Below are positions 35,530 to 44,353 of a stretch of DNA of 64,000 nucleotides, one piece after another. A model generated the notes under the pieces. It did no database searches and was not told the DNA's origin. It saw nothing but the letters and a program-made list of their open reading frames with translations. How positions within the stretch are numbered: position 1 is the first letter of the stretch; every line of letters starts with the position of its first letter. The stretch is from Miltoncostaea sp963771025 (GTDB lineage: Bacteria; Actinomycetota; Thermoleophilia; Miltoncostaeales; Miltoncostaeaceae): NCBI GenBank assembly GCA_963771025.1, contig CAVYRL010000002.1:286596-350595 (forward strand), written 5' to 3'. The translations under genes were made by a program, and so were the position numbers.

Positions 35530-36435
35530 ATGAGCAGCGCCGATTCGCCGGAGCCACGCGTCTCGATCGACCCGGCGACGACCCTGGGCGCCGTGAGGCT
35601 GCGCGTCAACGACCTCGAGGCCGCGGCGGCCTTCTACCAGCGGGCGATCGGCCTCCACGAGACCGCGCGATCGGCGGGCGAGGTGCATCTCGGCGTGAGC
35701 CCCGATGCACCCCTCGTCGAGCTGGTCGGCGACGCGGACGCCCCGCCGCGTCCCGCGCGGACCACCGGCCTCTTCCACCTCGCCATCCTCGTGCCGACCC
35801 GGGCGGACCTCGCCCAGGCCGTCCACCGCGTCGTCAACGCCGGCTGGTCGTTCACCGGCGCCTCGGACCATCTCGTCAGCGAGGCCCTGTACCTGGACGA
35901 TCCCGAGGGAAACGGCATCGAGGTCTACCGCGATCGCCCGCGCGACGAGTGGGCCCACCGCCCCGACGGCGAGCTGGAGATGGCGACCCTGCCCATCGAC
36001 CTCGACGGGGTGATGGCATCGCTGCCTCCGGGGGCACCGGACGAGGGCATGCCCCCGGGGACCGTGATGGGCCACGTCCACCTCCAGGTGCGCGACACGG
36101 CTGAGGCGGGCGACTTCTACGGCGGGCTGATCGGCTTCGAGCCGACGGTCACGGCCTACCCGGGGGCGCTGTTCGTCTCCGCCGGCGGTTATCACCATCA
36201 CCTCGGGCTCAACGTGTGGGGCTCTCGCGGCGCTGCGCCGCCGCCGCAGCGCGCGGTCGGTCTCGATCGCTACCGCATCCATCTGCCCGACGCCGCGGAG
36301 GTGGACGCCATCGCCGGCCGCCTCGACGCCGCCGGTCACGCCGTCACGGCGGGCGCCGCCGGTCATGAGGTCCTCGATCCGTCCGGGATCCGCGTGGTGC
36401 TGGCCGGGGGCGAGACCGGTTCGTACATGCGGTAG
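35530..36435 (+). CDS. VOC-family protein (two-domain glyoxalase/ring-cleaving dioxygenase-like)
   Basis: A 301-residue protein of two vicinal-oxygen-chelate modules. Module 1 begins LGAVRLRVNDLEAAAAFYQ and ends near NGIEVYRDRP, whose Glu is a metal ligand; module 2 begins MGHVHLQVRDTAEAGDFY. The layout resembles CatE-type catechol-2,3-dioxygenases, but the reaction cannot be fixed from sequence. The ATG has AGGAGG 6 nt upstream. It is divergent from the LuxR-type regulator, which may control it. Confidence 0.88.
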   Translation: MSSADSPEPRVSIDPATTLGAVRLRVNDLEAAAAFYQRAIGLHETARSAGEVHLGVSPDAPLVELVGDADAPPRPARTTGLFHLAILVPTRADLAQAVHRVVNAGWSFTGASDHLVSEALYLDDPEGNGIEVYRDRPRDEWAHRPDGELEMATLPIDLDGVMASLPPGAPDEGMPPGTVMGHVHLQVRDTAEAGDFYGGLIGFEPTVTAYPGALFVSAGGYHHHLGLNVWGSRGAAPPPQRAVGLDRYRIHLPDAAEVDAIAGRLDAAGHAVTAGAAGHEVLDPSGIRVVLAGGETGSYMR

Positions 36436-36561
36436 GCGATCGGTGTCCTGCCGTCGGAGCGCCTCTTCATCACCGCCTCGAGCGTGTTGGGCCTGGCGCA
36501 CGTGGTCGCCGGCCTCACCTCGGGCCGTTGTGCAGGCCGGTCCCGGGCCGCTCCCCCTCTC

Positions 36562-36591
36562 TTGCCTGATATACAAGCGCCCGCATAGGAT
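36562..36591 (+). promoter_or_regulatory. Leaderless promoter of the XRE/PBP regulator
   Basis: -35 TTGCCT (36562-36567), 18-nt spacer, -10 TAGGAT (36586-36591), then 6 nt to GTG 36598. Confidence 0.6.
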
Positions 36592-36597
36592 CCTGGC

Positions 36598-37617
36598 GTG
36601 CCGAACGATCGCCTACGCCGTGCTCGTGAGCGCGCGCGCCTGAGCCAGGCCGAGCTCGCAGATCGGGCCGGGGTCAGTCGTCAGCTGATCGGCAGCGCGG
36701 AGGCCGGGCGTCACGCGCCCGCCGTCAACACCGCGCTGCGCATCGCCGGGGTGCTCGGGGAGTCGGTCGAGACGCTCTTCGCCGCCGCCGCGCCCGCATG
36801 GAGCCCGGTGCGCGACGCGCCTGTGCGCGATGGTGAGCTCGTGGTCGTGGGGCGCGTCGGCGAGCGGCTGTGCGCTGCTCCTCTCGAGGATCCCGCCGGC
36901 GGCGAGGCGGGCTGGGGGGTGCCCGACGGCATCGTCGAGGACGGGGAGATCCGGCTCTTCCCCGGCGCCGATGCCAACGCCCTCGTCGTCGTCGGCTGCG
37001 ATCCTCTCCTCGGGCTCTGCGAGAAGCTCCTGTCGCGCGGCGGCGCACGTCGCGTCGTCGCCGTGTCCGGATCGACCGGTTCGGGCCTTGCCGCCCTTCG
37101 CGCGGACCGCGCCCACGCCGCCGTCGTACACGGCCCCTCGGGCAGTCTCCCGGACCCGCCCGAGGGGGTGCTCCGCGTCCATCTCGCCCGCTGGAGGGTC
37201 GGGATCGGCGTGGGCGGGACGCGCCCGGCCGGTTCGCTCGGAGAGATCCTCGAGCGAGGGGTTCCCATGGTTCAGCGCGAGACCTCGGCCTCGAGCCAGC
37301 AGGCCCTGGCACGAGCGGTCGGAGATGCCGCACCGCACCCCGCGGCACGGGCCACGGGCCATGTGGACGCCGCGCGCCGCGCGGCGCGCGGCGGTTGTGC
37401 CGCCGTCACGTTCGAGCCCGCCGCCCACCGGCACGGCCTCCGCTTCCTTCCGCTCGAGACCCACGCGGTCGAACTCTGGATCGGCCGCCCCTGGGTCGAC
37501 CACCCCGGGGCGAACGCGCTGATCGACCTGCTCGGGTCGGCCGCCCTGCGTGACCGGGTGGTCCTGGTCGGCGGATACGACCTCGCCGACTGCGGCTCTC
37601 TCGCCGCCTCCGCATGA
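36598..37617 (+). CDS. XRE-family HTH regulator with periplasmic-binding-protein-like domain
   Basis: A 339-residue regulator. An XRE helix-turn-helix covers residues 5-60 (LSQAELADRAGVSRQLIGSAE), and a PBP-like ligand domain fills about 105-330 (VVGCDPLLGLCEKLL, FLPLETHAVELWI, ALIDLLGS). This arrangement is found in proteins linked to molybdate/tungstate metabolism, and a ModA gene follows two genes on, so oxyanion sensing is likely. Its stop overlaps the next ATG. Confidence 0.82.
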   Translation: MPNDRLRRARERARLSQAELADRAGVSRQLIGSAEAGRHAPAVNTALRIAGVLGESVETLFAAAAPAWSPVRDAPVRDGELVVVGRVGERLCAAPLEDPAGGEAGWGVPDGIVEDGEIRLFPGADANALVVVGCDPLLGLCEKLLSRGGARRVVAVSGSTGSGLAALRADRAHAAVVHGPSGSLPDPPEGVLRVHLARWRVGIGVGGTRPAGSLGEILERGVPMVQRETSASSQQALARAVGDAAPHPAARATGHVDAARRAARGGCAAVTFEPAAHRHGLRFLPLETHAVELWIGRPWVDHPGANALIDLLGSAALRDRVVLVGGYDLADCGSLAASA

Positions 37618-37967
37618 CGGGGGCCACCGGCGCCGTCACGAGATCCGCCCTGGTGCGTCGCGCGACCGCGGCGCAGAACGCCCATCGCACGGCGCTGCGC
37701 GAGACGCTGCAGAGCAACGGCCAGGCGCCGATCGACGACGCCGACATCGAGATCGTCTTCCCCGCCGACGCGTGCGACAGACGGCGGGGAGCGGTCACGA
37801 CAATCCAGGATCAGACGACCCGCGAGCCCTTCGCACAACTCGCGGCGAGCGAATCCGAGCGACCCGCATTCCTCAAGGGGCTGGCCGGGCGGGTCGTCAT
37901 CGACCCAGTCCCCTCGGTGCATGGCATCGCCACCACCGCCGACGAGTTCACGAGGTACACCCCATGA
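37614..37967 (+). CDS. Hypothetical protein in the ModA operon
   Basis: A 117-residue soluble protein, not recognised. It has an N-terminal helical stretch (QNAHRTALRETLQS) and one Cys. It overlaps both neighbours by ATGA, so it is co-translated with the regulator and ModA and probably shares their role. Confidence 0.65.
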   Translation: MTGATGAVTRSALVRRATAAQNAHRTALRETLQSNGQAPIDDADIEIVFPADACDRRRGAVTTIQDQTTREPFAQLAASESERPAFLKGLAGRVVIDPVPSVHGIATTADEFTRYTP

Positions 37968-38740
37968 GAGCCGCTCGCGTCATCATCGCGACCGGCGTGC
38001 TGGTCATCGCCATGGCCGGATCAGCCCTGGCCGCACGCGCGCCCACGGTGTTCGCCGCGGCCTCGCTCACCGAGGTCTTCCCGAAGATCGATCCGTCCGC
38101 GCGCTACAGCATCGCCGGCTCGAACACGCTGACGCTGCAGATCACCCAAGGGGCCCCGGCCGACGTCTTCGCCTCCGCCGCACCCAACTACACCCACGAC
38201 CTCTACACGAAGGGCCTCGTCGAGAAGCCGAGGTTCCTCGCGTTCAACCGCCTGACGCTGATCGTGCCGAAGGGCAACCCAGCGCACATCAGATCGGTCT
38301 ACGACCTCAACCGCGGCGGCATCAAGCTGGTCGTCGCGAACTCGCGCGTCCCGGCGGGCGCGTACACCCGCAGGATCCTCGCCAACCTCGGGCTCTCGAG
38401 CGCTCTGAAGAACGTCGTCAGCCAGGAGAGCAACGTGAAGGGCGTCGTCGGCAAGGTCGCCCTGGGGGAGGCGGACGCCGGGTTCGTCTATGTCACCGAT
38501 GCGAAGGCCGCCGCCTCGCGGCTGAAGCAGATCACGATCCCGACCTTCGCGCAGCCGAGGGTCCGCTACGAGATCGCAGTGGTCAGGTCGAGCTCCCACA
38601 AGGCCGCCGCGCGAGCGTTCATCGCCAAGGTGACCGGCCCCGCCGGACGCCGCGCCATGGCCGCCGCCGGCTTCCGCTTCCCGCGCCCGCCGAAGAAGCC
38701 GAGGCCCACGCCCAAGCGGAAGCCGAAGGCCGGCGGTTAG
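37964..38740 (+). CDS. modA: Molybdate-binding protein ModA-like
   Basis: Extracytoplasmic solute-binding protein of the ModA family, 258 residues. A signal peptide (about residues 1-23, ending SALAA) lacks a lipobox. The mature part begins PTVFAAASLTEVFPKID, with AGSNTLTLQITQGAPADVFASAA as the oxyanion-binding region. The C-terminus carries an odd basic, Pro/Lys-rich tail of about 25 residues. No modB or modC permease gene follows; a terminator-like hairpin comes 140 bp on, so the transporter, if any, is elsewhere. Confidence 0.9.
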   Translation: MRAARVIIATGVLVIAMAGSALAARAPTVFAAASLTEVFPKIDPSARYSIAGSNTLTLQITQGAPADVFASAAPNYTHDLYTKGLVEKPRFLAFNRLTLIVPKGNPAHIRSVYDLNRGGIKLVVANSRVPAGAYTRRILANLGLSSALKNVVSQESNVKGVVGKVALGEADAGFVYVTDAKAAASRLKQITIPTFAQPRVRYEIAVVRSSSHKAAARAFIAKVTGPAGRRAMAAAGFRFPRPPKKPRPTPKRKPKAGG

Positions 38741-38877
38741 GGCGGGATCGTGTAGAGCGCGCCGGCTCCGTCGGTCGCCCGCGAGGACCGCCACCCGTGG
38801 CCAAGACCGACCGTCAACCCGAGGTTGATGGTGGTCGCCGCGCCCTGGCAGGATCTGGACCGCGTCGTGCCCGACGA

Positions 38878-38906
38878 CGAGAGCCCGCCGGGACGGCGGG
38901 CTCTCG
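38878..38906. terminator. Bidirectional hairpin between modA and the collagen-like gene
   Basis: Exact 12-bp arms CGAGAGCCCGCC and GGCGGGCTCTCG around a GGGAC loop, between two convergent genes. The arm closely resembles that of the tRNA-fMet terminator at 50504. Confidence 0.75.
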
Positions 38907-38934
38907 CGGTACCACGTGACGGGCGATCCGCTCC

Positions 38935-39531
38935 CTACGAGATCATGAACTCGAAGGACGCGTTGTTGAGGCCGACCGCGAAGTTGGCGGGCGACACGGT
39001 GATCACCTGGAACTCGCTGCCCGTGCAGAGCTGAGAGAAGCTCAGGCCGCTGCCGACGAAGATGATCCCCAGCGCGCCGCTCTTGGCGCTTGCGACCGCA
39101 ACCATGGACGTCGTGTTGGGGTCCACACCCGGTGCGGTGATGCAGAAGACGCCGTTGCCGGCGCGACGCACGCTGACGCCACCCTTGGCCTTCTGCATGG
39201 AGGGCGTGCCCGAGCTGTTGTCCACGAAGCCGGACGCCGTGCTGCCGGACGCGCCCGCCGGGCCAGGAGCGCCCGGGTAACCGCGCAGGCCGCGCGGTCC
39301 GCGCTTGCCACGCGGTCCGCGCTTGCCACGCTTGCCGCGGAGCGCCTGCTCCGACTTCACCGTCATCAGGTTCGCGGGCGTGATCGACCCCGCCGCGATG
39401 TCCTTGCCGGTGAGCGATCCATCCTTCACATCCGCGCCGGTGATCAGACCGCTTGCGGCCACTCCCGTTCCGGCCACCGCAAACACGAGCGCAATCGTCG
39501 CGATAACCATCGAGGGCGATGGTCTCTTCAT
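38935..39531 (-). CDS. Secreted collagen-like protein
   Basis: A 198-residue exported protein. A signal peptide/TM (residues 1-26) precedes a short repeat-like domain (GADVKDGSLTGKDIAAGSI), then about ten Gly-x-y triplets at residues 65-95 rich in Lys/Arg-Gly-Pro/Lys/Arg, then a globular C-terminal domain of about 95 residues with two Cys. The triplet stretch is a short bacterial collagen-like region. The ATG has GGGAG 5 nt upstream. Function unknown; possibly a surface or trimeric extracellular protein. Confidence 0.82.
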   Translation of the reverse strand: MKRPSPSMVIATIALVFAVAGTGVAASGLITGADVKDGSLTGKDIAAGSITPANLMTVKSEQALRGKRGKRGPRGKRGPRGLRGYPGAPGPAGASGSTASGFVDNSSGTPSMQKAKGGVSVRRAGNGVFCITAPGVDPNTTSMVAVASAKSGALGIIFVGSGLSFSQLCTGSEFQVITVSPANFAVGLNNASFEFMIS

Positions 39532-39625
39532 GGTTCTCCCTTTCGTCGCCGGGAAATATCGGCGCGAATATAAGGCTTAACCCCACGTCCGTTCGGGTAG
39601 TTCTTCCCGGAGTATCGCAGCAGTC

Positions 39626-39643
39626 ATCCCCCAAATGGGGGAT
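39626..39643. repeat. Inverted repeat upstream of the collagen-like gene
   Basis: ATCCCCCA and TGGGGGAT form an 8-bp perfect stem with an AA loop, about 95 bp before the collagen-like start. It could be an operator or the end of the DUF1801 transcript. The rest of 39532-39773 holds no gene I can support. Confidence 0.4.
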
Positions 39644-39773
39644 ATAAACGCCGAATACGGAGCATCGCGCAGGGGGCGGACTTCCCGGGGATGCCGTCAT
39701 CAGGCGTACCACCGAGTGCGCCCTCGTCGTGCGAGATCGCGAGGCGCTCCGGGAGGGAGCGTCCGCGGCCGGG

Positions 39774-40190
39774 CTACTGCTTCGCGGACGCGCGTCCGGC
39801 TCGGGCCACGGAGTTGGCGGCCACCGCGGACCGGATCAAATCCTTGAACACGGCCTCGTCGAGCTTCTCCCCTTCGCGGATGTCGATAGCTCGGCGCGTG
39901 TTCCCCTCGAGACTCGCGTTGAAGAGCTTCTGGGGGTCGTCCAGTGACGCGCCTCGGAAGAAGGTGAGCTTCACGACTCGCGTGTACGACTCCCCGGTGC
40001 AGACACCGCCGTCATGGGACCAGACCGGAGTGCCCCTCCATTTCCATTCCTCCTCGATCTCGGGATCCGCGTCGTGGATGAGCCGGCGGACCCGGGCGAG
40101 CGTCTCGCCCCTCCAGTCCGCGAGCTCCTCGATCTTCCTGGTGATGTTCGCCGACGCGGCCGCGTCGTCCGGAGCAGGTTTCGCCGTCAT
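39774..40190 (-). CDS. DUF1801 (YdhG-like) domain protein
   Basis: A 138-residue protein resembling the DUF1801 family: IEELADWRGETLARVRRLIHD, EEEWKWRGTPVWSHDG and VKLTFFRGASLDDP. The biochemical role of this family is not established. The ATG has GGAGG 5 nt upstream. It follows the alpha/beta hydrolase gene on the same strand by 85 bp. Confidence 0.82.
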   Translation of the reverse strand: MTAKPAPDDAAASANITRKIEELADWRGETLARVRRLIHDADPEIEEEWKWRGTPVWSHDGGVCTGESYTRVVKLTFFRGASLDDPQKLFNASLEGNTRRAIDIREGEKLDEAVFKDLIRSAVAANSVARAGRASAKQ

Positions 40191-40275
40191 GATCCCTCCG
40201 ACCCGAGCCGCGCTCTCGCCAGACGGCTCACGAAGTGCGATTCGCCTACGTATACGCGACGCCGGCCGAAGGTGT

Positions 40276-41142
40276 CTATCCCGGCTGCCTCGTGAGCGCC
40301 CCGAGGTACTCGACCCAGCGGTCACGGTCGACGAAGCCGTAGTGGCCCGCGCCGGGCCACACGTGGGTGGCCGCGTTCGGCAGGTCGTCGGCGACGTGCT
40401 TTGGCATCTCCGGCGAGATGATGTCGTCGGCGTCGCCGTAGAAGACGTCGAAGTGCTGGGTGACGTCCCCGAGCTCGAAGCCCCAGTCCCAGAGCGCCAG
40501 CGTCATCTCGTAGACGCCCTCCGCGCCCTGCGCCACCCCCGCGCTGAAGTTCGCCTCGAACATCTCGCGCTGCGCCGGATCCCCGAGAAGGGTCTCCGCG
40601 TCCGACGGGTCGCCGTCGGCGACCGCCTCGACGTAGGTGCCGATGTCCTTCTGGGCCTTCTTCACGTCCGACGCGTAGGCCCAGCGGATGACGTGGTGGA
40701 AGTGATGCAGCTTGACCACCAGCTTCAGATCCTTCATCACGAGCTGCTTCGCGAAGCCCTCGCGGTCGAACGGGCCGACCGGAGATGCCAGCACGCCGTG
40801 CGTCACCCGATCCGGCATGTGCACGGCGACCGAGAGCGTGTGGGGGCCTCCGCCCGAGTGTCCGGCGACCGCGAACCGGTCGAGGCCGAGCGCATCCGCC
40901 AGCTCCTCCATGTCCCGACCCCAGTCGACCATCTTCCGGCCCTTCTGCGGGGTCGAGCCGCCGACGCCCGGCTGGTCGGCGGCGATCATGCGCACGCCGA
41001 GTGACGCGGTCAGCGCCTCGTCGGGGTTGCGAATGAGCCGCGAGTCGGAGAAGCCGTGGCTGAAGATGACCGGAAGGCCGTCGGGGTCCCCGTAGGTGTC
41101 GTAGGCGAGCGTTCGACCATCCGCGAGCACAAGGGTCTGCAT
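40276..41142 (-). CDS. Alpha/beta hydrolase
   Basis: A 288-residue alpha/beta hydrolase. Oxyanion region FSHGFSDSRLIRNPD, nucleophile elbow GHSGGGPH (Ser), acid in YGDADDIIS and His in GAGHYGFVD form a complete catalytic set. Close in kind to small esterases/epoxide-hydrolase-like enzymes; the substrate is unknown. The ATG has GAGGAGG about 7 nt upstream. Confidence 0.9.
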   Translation of the reverse strand: MQTLVLADGRTLAYDTYGDPDGLPVIFSHGFSDSRLIRNPDEALTASLGVRMIAADQPGVGGSTPQKGRKMVDWGRDMEELADALGLDRFAVAGHSGGGPHTLSVAVHMPDRVTHGVLASPVGPFDREGFAKQLVMKDLKLVVKLHHFHHVIRWAYASDVKKAQKDIGTYVEAVADGDPSDAETLLGDPAQREMFEANFSAGVAQGAEGVYEMTLALWDWGFELGDVTQHFDVFYGDADDIISPEMPKHVADDLPNAATHVWPGAGHYGFVDRDRWVEYLGALTRQPG

Positions 41143-41348
41143 CTCGGCCTCCTCGAGTCATGGCCCCCGAGCCGCCCTCGGCGCCACGCCGGTACTTTAT
41201 TGGCCGGCCTGACGCGGCTGCCACCCATTCCGGCGCCCCGGAAGGGGTCCGGGTATGTTGACCACCCACCTGCCGCCGGCTGATCGCGTCCGACTCGTGT
41301 GGGGCGCCCCTCCGGGAGACCCACGCAACCTCGCGATGCCCTCGTCGA

Positions 41349-41771
41349 TCACAGGACCGGCCGGACCGGCGGCGGTTCGTCTCCGTGGCGGGCGGCGAGC
41401 ACCGCTGAGAGGTCGGCGCGGAGCGCCGCGACCCTCCGCGCGCCGATGACGGCGGCCCACCCGGCCTCGATCTCCGCGTAGCTGGATCCGGCGTCGCTGA
41501 GGAACCGCCCGCCTTTCGTGGTCAGCGTGACGCGCGTCGCCCGGTGATCGCGGGGGTCGTCGCCGCGTTGCACGAGGCCCGACTCGGCAAGCCCGTCGAC
41601 GACCTTTGCGGCGGCCTGCTTGGTGATGCCGAGGAGCGACCCGATCTCGGAGATGCTCCGCGGCTCGTCCTGCAGCGACACGAGGACGAAGCCCCACAGC
41701 GGACGCACCGGCCCCCAGCCGGCCGCCGCGAGGCGCTCGTGCAGCTCGTCGATCACGGCGCCGAGCGCCAT
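41349..41771 (-). CDS. MarR-family transcriptional regulator (start uncertain)
   Basis: A winged-helix MarR protein, about 140 residues: LLGITKQAAAKVVDGLAESGLV is the recognition region and DDPRDHRATRVTLT the wing. ATG 41771 is the first standard start, but family-like helix-1 sequence (DEPLGRLLS) lies upstream in frame, back to an ATA overlapping the cupin stop (ATAG). It is downstream of the cupin gene in one operon and very likely binds the palindrome in the operon's promoter. Confidence 0.85.
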   Translation of the reverse strand: MALGAVIDELHERLAAAGWGPVRPLWGFVLVSLQDEPRSISEIGSLLGITKQAAAKVVDGLAESGLVQRGDDPRDHRATRVTLTTKGGRFLSDAGSSYAEIEAGWAAVIGARRVAALRADLSAVLAARHGDEPPPVRPVL

Positions 41772-41803
41772 CGACAGGAGCCGTCCCAGCGGCTCGTCGT
41801 GCG

Positions 41804-42178
41804 CTATCGGGCCCAGGGCGGGGTGAAGGGCTCCTGCCCGGGCAGTCGCGCCTGGCCGCCGAGCGGAAGGAACGCCAACGCGACCAACGGGTCGGGGCCC
41901 GCCGCCGTGAGGCTGAAGGGCGTGTCCGGGGGAACGACGATCGTGCCGCCGGGCCCGACGTCGTCGATCGCGCCGCCCAGGGACGCCCGGGCCGTCCCCG
42001 ACAGGACGACGATGAGTTCCTCGCGGGTCAGCTCGTGCTGGAGGGGGTCCGTCCCCGCCGGGATCTCGACTCGCCAGACGCTTGCCTCCTGCGATCCGGT
42101 CGACGGCGCCGCGAGCGTGGTGAAGCGGGTGGAGCCGACCTCGTGGGTGTGGGACGCGGGGCGGTGGCGAATGGGCAT
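41804..42178 (-). CDS. Cupin-domain protein
   Basis: A 124-residue single cupin: QHELTREELIVVLSGTARAS matches motif 1, although the usual first His-x-His is reduced, and VPPDTPFSLTAAG matches motif 2. Probably a small-molecule sensor or enzyme under the MarR protein encoded next. The ATG lies 5 nt after the -10 box, so the mRNA has essentially no leader. Confidence 0.8.
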   Translation of the reverse strand: MPIRHRPASHTHEVGSTRFTTLAAPSTGSQEASVWRVEIPAGTDPLQHELTREELIVVLSGTARASLGGAIDDVGPGGTIVVPPDTPFSLTAAGPDPLVALAFLPLGGQARLPGQEPFTPPWAR

Positions 42179-42183
42179 GCCGT

Positions 42184-42211
42184 ATTATAGACAACCAAGT
42201 TGTCTAATCAA
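42184..42211 (-). promoter_or_regulatory. Consensus promoter of the cupin-marR operon
   Basis: Minus-strand -35 TTGATT (42206-42211), 16-nt spacer and -10 TATAAT (42184-42189), which is a perfect sigma-70 -10 box. The start codon follows 5 nt later. Confidence 0.85.
42188..42206. promoter_or_regulatory. MarR-type operator in the promoter spacer
   Basis: TAGACAACCAAGTTGTCTA: 8-bp perfect arms around a 3-nt centre, occupying the whole spacer between -35 and -10. Binding there would block RNA polymerase, the usual MarR autorepression. Confidence 0.8.
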
Positions 42212-42419
42212 GGCGAGGCCGGCCACTCGATGAGCAGCCCACTCGTCCGACGAAACCCGCGCGTCGTCTCCTCTGGCGATGGCAGAAAGACGGTCCTCGC
42301 CGCCGCGACCGGGCTCCTCGCGTCGTGCTCGTCGAGGTCTTCGCCCGCTTCCTCGCAGGACCACGTACACCTCCTCCTGCTCTCGATGCGCGCCCTGACT
42401 CCGATGGGCCGGCCCTGCG

Positions 42420-44051
42420 CTAGGTCGGGTGGGATGCGGCGGTCGGCTGCGACCCGGGCGGCGTCGTCGGGATCCCCCGCGTGAACAGGAGCGCCACCAG
42501 GCTGAACAGCGCCAGCACCGCCACGGCGGCGCGCAGCCCGTCGATGCGACTCTTCTCGTTGGTCGCGACGATCGCGTCGGTCGTGGCAGGCGGCACATTC
42601 GCCTCCGCGAGAGCGGCCTTCAGGTCGGCATCGGACATGAACGGGATGCCGCCGGCCAGCTCCGTCTGCGCCGATGTGGCGACGCTCGCGGGAACGTCCG
42701 GGTTCCCCTGGATGCCGGTGAAGAACGAGGCGGTCAGCGCGGAGATCAGCACCGCGCCCGCGAGAGCGGTCCCGATCGAGGCGCCGAGCTGGGCGCCCGT
42801 GTTCTGCAGCCCGCCGACCTCGCCGCTCTTCTCGTCCGGCACGGCGGACACGGTGACAGCGCCGAGCTGCGAGGCCATGGCGCCCAGGCCCGAGCCCGCC
42901 AGCAGCAGCGGCCAGGTGATGATCTCCGGGCCCGCGCCGACGTCGAGCAGCGCGACCAGCAGCACGAGGCCCGCGAACAGCGTGAGGAAGCCGAGGTTGA
43001 CGACGCGACGCGGCGACGCATTCGGCCGAAGCTTGGGGACGCCGACGGCGAAGGCGAGCAGGGTGAGCGAGAGGGGCAGCAGGCGGACGCCCGTCTCGAT
43101 TGCCGACAGCCCGAGCGCGATCGACAGGAACAGCGGCACGACGAAGAACATGCCGGCCTGGATCAGGAACAGGAACAGGAACGAGACCACGCCGCTGCGC
43201 AGCTGGATGTTGCGCAGCAGGCTGGGATCGAGGAGCGCACCCTGACCGCGGTCGAGGCGCCGGGTCTCCCACCACAGGAACAGGCCCAGGATCGCTCCGC
43301 CCCCCAGCACCATCCAGATGACCGGCGAGAGACCGAGCCACTCCGGCGCCTCGGGCTTGGGCTGGACGAATCCCCAGGTGCCCGAGCGCAGGATGCCGAG
43401 CACGATCAGCCCCAGCCCGGCCGCCGACAGGGCGGTGCCGACCAGGTCCAGCTTCACCCCGGCCTCCGCCGGCCGGTCGTTGACCCGCCGTGCCAGGAGC
43501 AGGATCACGAGAATGATCAGCACCTCGCCGGCGAACACCCACCGCCATGACGCGTAGGTGGTGAACGCGCCCCCGATCACCGGTCCGAGCGCCGCGGCGA
43601 TCGCCCCGGCGGCGGCCACCAGGCCGTACGCGCGCGGGCGATCAGGCTTGCCGAAGTTCGACGCCACCAGCGCCACGATGGCCGGCATGATCAGCACCGC
43701 GCCCAGGCCCTCGAGGCACGACCAGCCGATGATCAGCACGGTCAGGTTGGGGGCGATCGCGGTGGTGAACGACCCGCAGGCGTAGACGACGCAGCCGACG
43801 GAGAACGCCCGCTTGCGGCCGATGATCTCGCCGATCTTGCCCCCGGTGATCATCAGCGAGGCCATCACGAGCGTGTACAGGGTGACCGCCGTCTGAATGC
43901 CGGTGACCGTCGTGTCGAGGTCCTTGGCGACCGTCGCGATCGCGGTGTTCATCACGGTCGTGTCCAGGGCCATGACGAACTGCCCCGCGGCCAGCGTCAG
44001 CAGGACCATCCCGGTCGCGGCGCCCACCTGTCGCCCCGATGTGACCGTCAT
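42420..44051 (-). CDS. MFS exporter, DHA2 (EmrB/QacA-like) family
   Basis: A 543-residue, 14-helix drug/proton antiporter-type transporter. ALDTTVMNTAIATVAKDL in helix 1, the GKIGEIIGRKRAF loop and the ALGPVIGGAFTTYASWRWVF antiporter motif are visible. It differs from the exporter at 13758 in length and C-terminus, where an extracytoplasmic loop of about 60 residues precedes the last helix. ATG 44051 has a GGGGGGGAAA purine run as ribosome binding site. The 300 bp upstream (44052-44353) holds no gene I can support. Confidence 0.9.
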   Translation of the reverse strand: MTVTSGRQVGAATGMVLLTLAAGQFVMALDTTVMNTAIATVAKDLDTTVTGIQTAVTLYTLVMASLMITGGKIGEIIGRKRAFSVGCVVYACGSFTTAIAPNLTVLIIGWSCLEGLGAVLIMPAIVALVASNFGKPDRPRAYGLVAAAGAIAAALGPVIGGAFTTYASWRWVFAGEVLIILVILLLARRVNDRPAEAGVKLDLVGTALSAAGLGLIVLGILRSGTWGFVQPKPEAPEWLGLSPVIWMVLGGGAILGLFLWWETRRLDRGQGALLDPSLLRNIQLRSGVVSFLFLFLIQAGMFFVVPLFLSIALGLSAIETGVRLLPLSLTLLAFAVGVPKLRPNASPRRVVNLGFLTLFAGLVLLVALLDVGAGPEIITWPLLLAGSGLGAMASQLGAVTVSAVPDEKSGEVGGLQNTGAQLGASIGTALAGAVLISALTASFFTGIQGNPDVPASVATSAQTELAGGIPFMSDADLKAALAEANVPPATTDAIVATNEKSRIDGLRAAVAVLALFSLVALLFTRGIPTTPPGSQPTAASHPT

Positions 44052-44353
44052 CGTTTCCCCCCCACCGCAGCCTCCGGCTTGGGCCCCGTCCCAGAATCCG
44101 GGTGCACGTACCCGACGTCCCCGCGCCGGCTGCCGTCCCATCCATCGATCGGAATCTCGGACATCACATCGCGTTCTCCACGTCGGGGCGATCGGGACTC
44201 AAAGCCCCTTGGGCGCTGACGGCGCGACCCTCCCGGCATCATGCCCGCAGCGGTTCTGGCAGGGATGGCAGCCCGTCTCCAGGGGCGGTGACCCCTGCCT
44301 GTCGCGTCACGCGGCGCGAGCCCTCTTATGTGGCCTCGTCGGGCATTCGCCCG

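Noticed and set aside
39580..39600. A half-matching LexA-like sequence (CGAACGGACGT) upstream of the collagen-like gene.
   Set aside because: Only one half-site is intact (the second reads GTGGG), unlike the perfect palindrome at rpoD.
42200..42484. A 94-codon plus-strand frame over the cupin-marR promoter.
   Set aside because: It overlaps the operator and the 3' end of the exporter gene and has no recognisable features.
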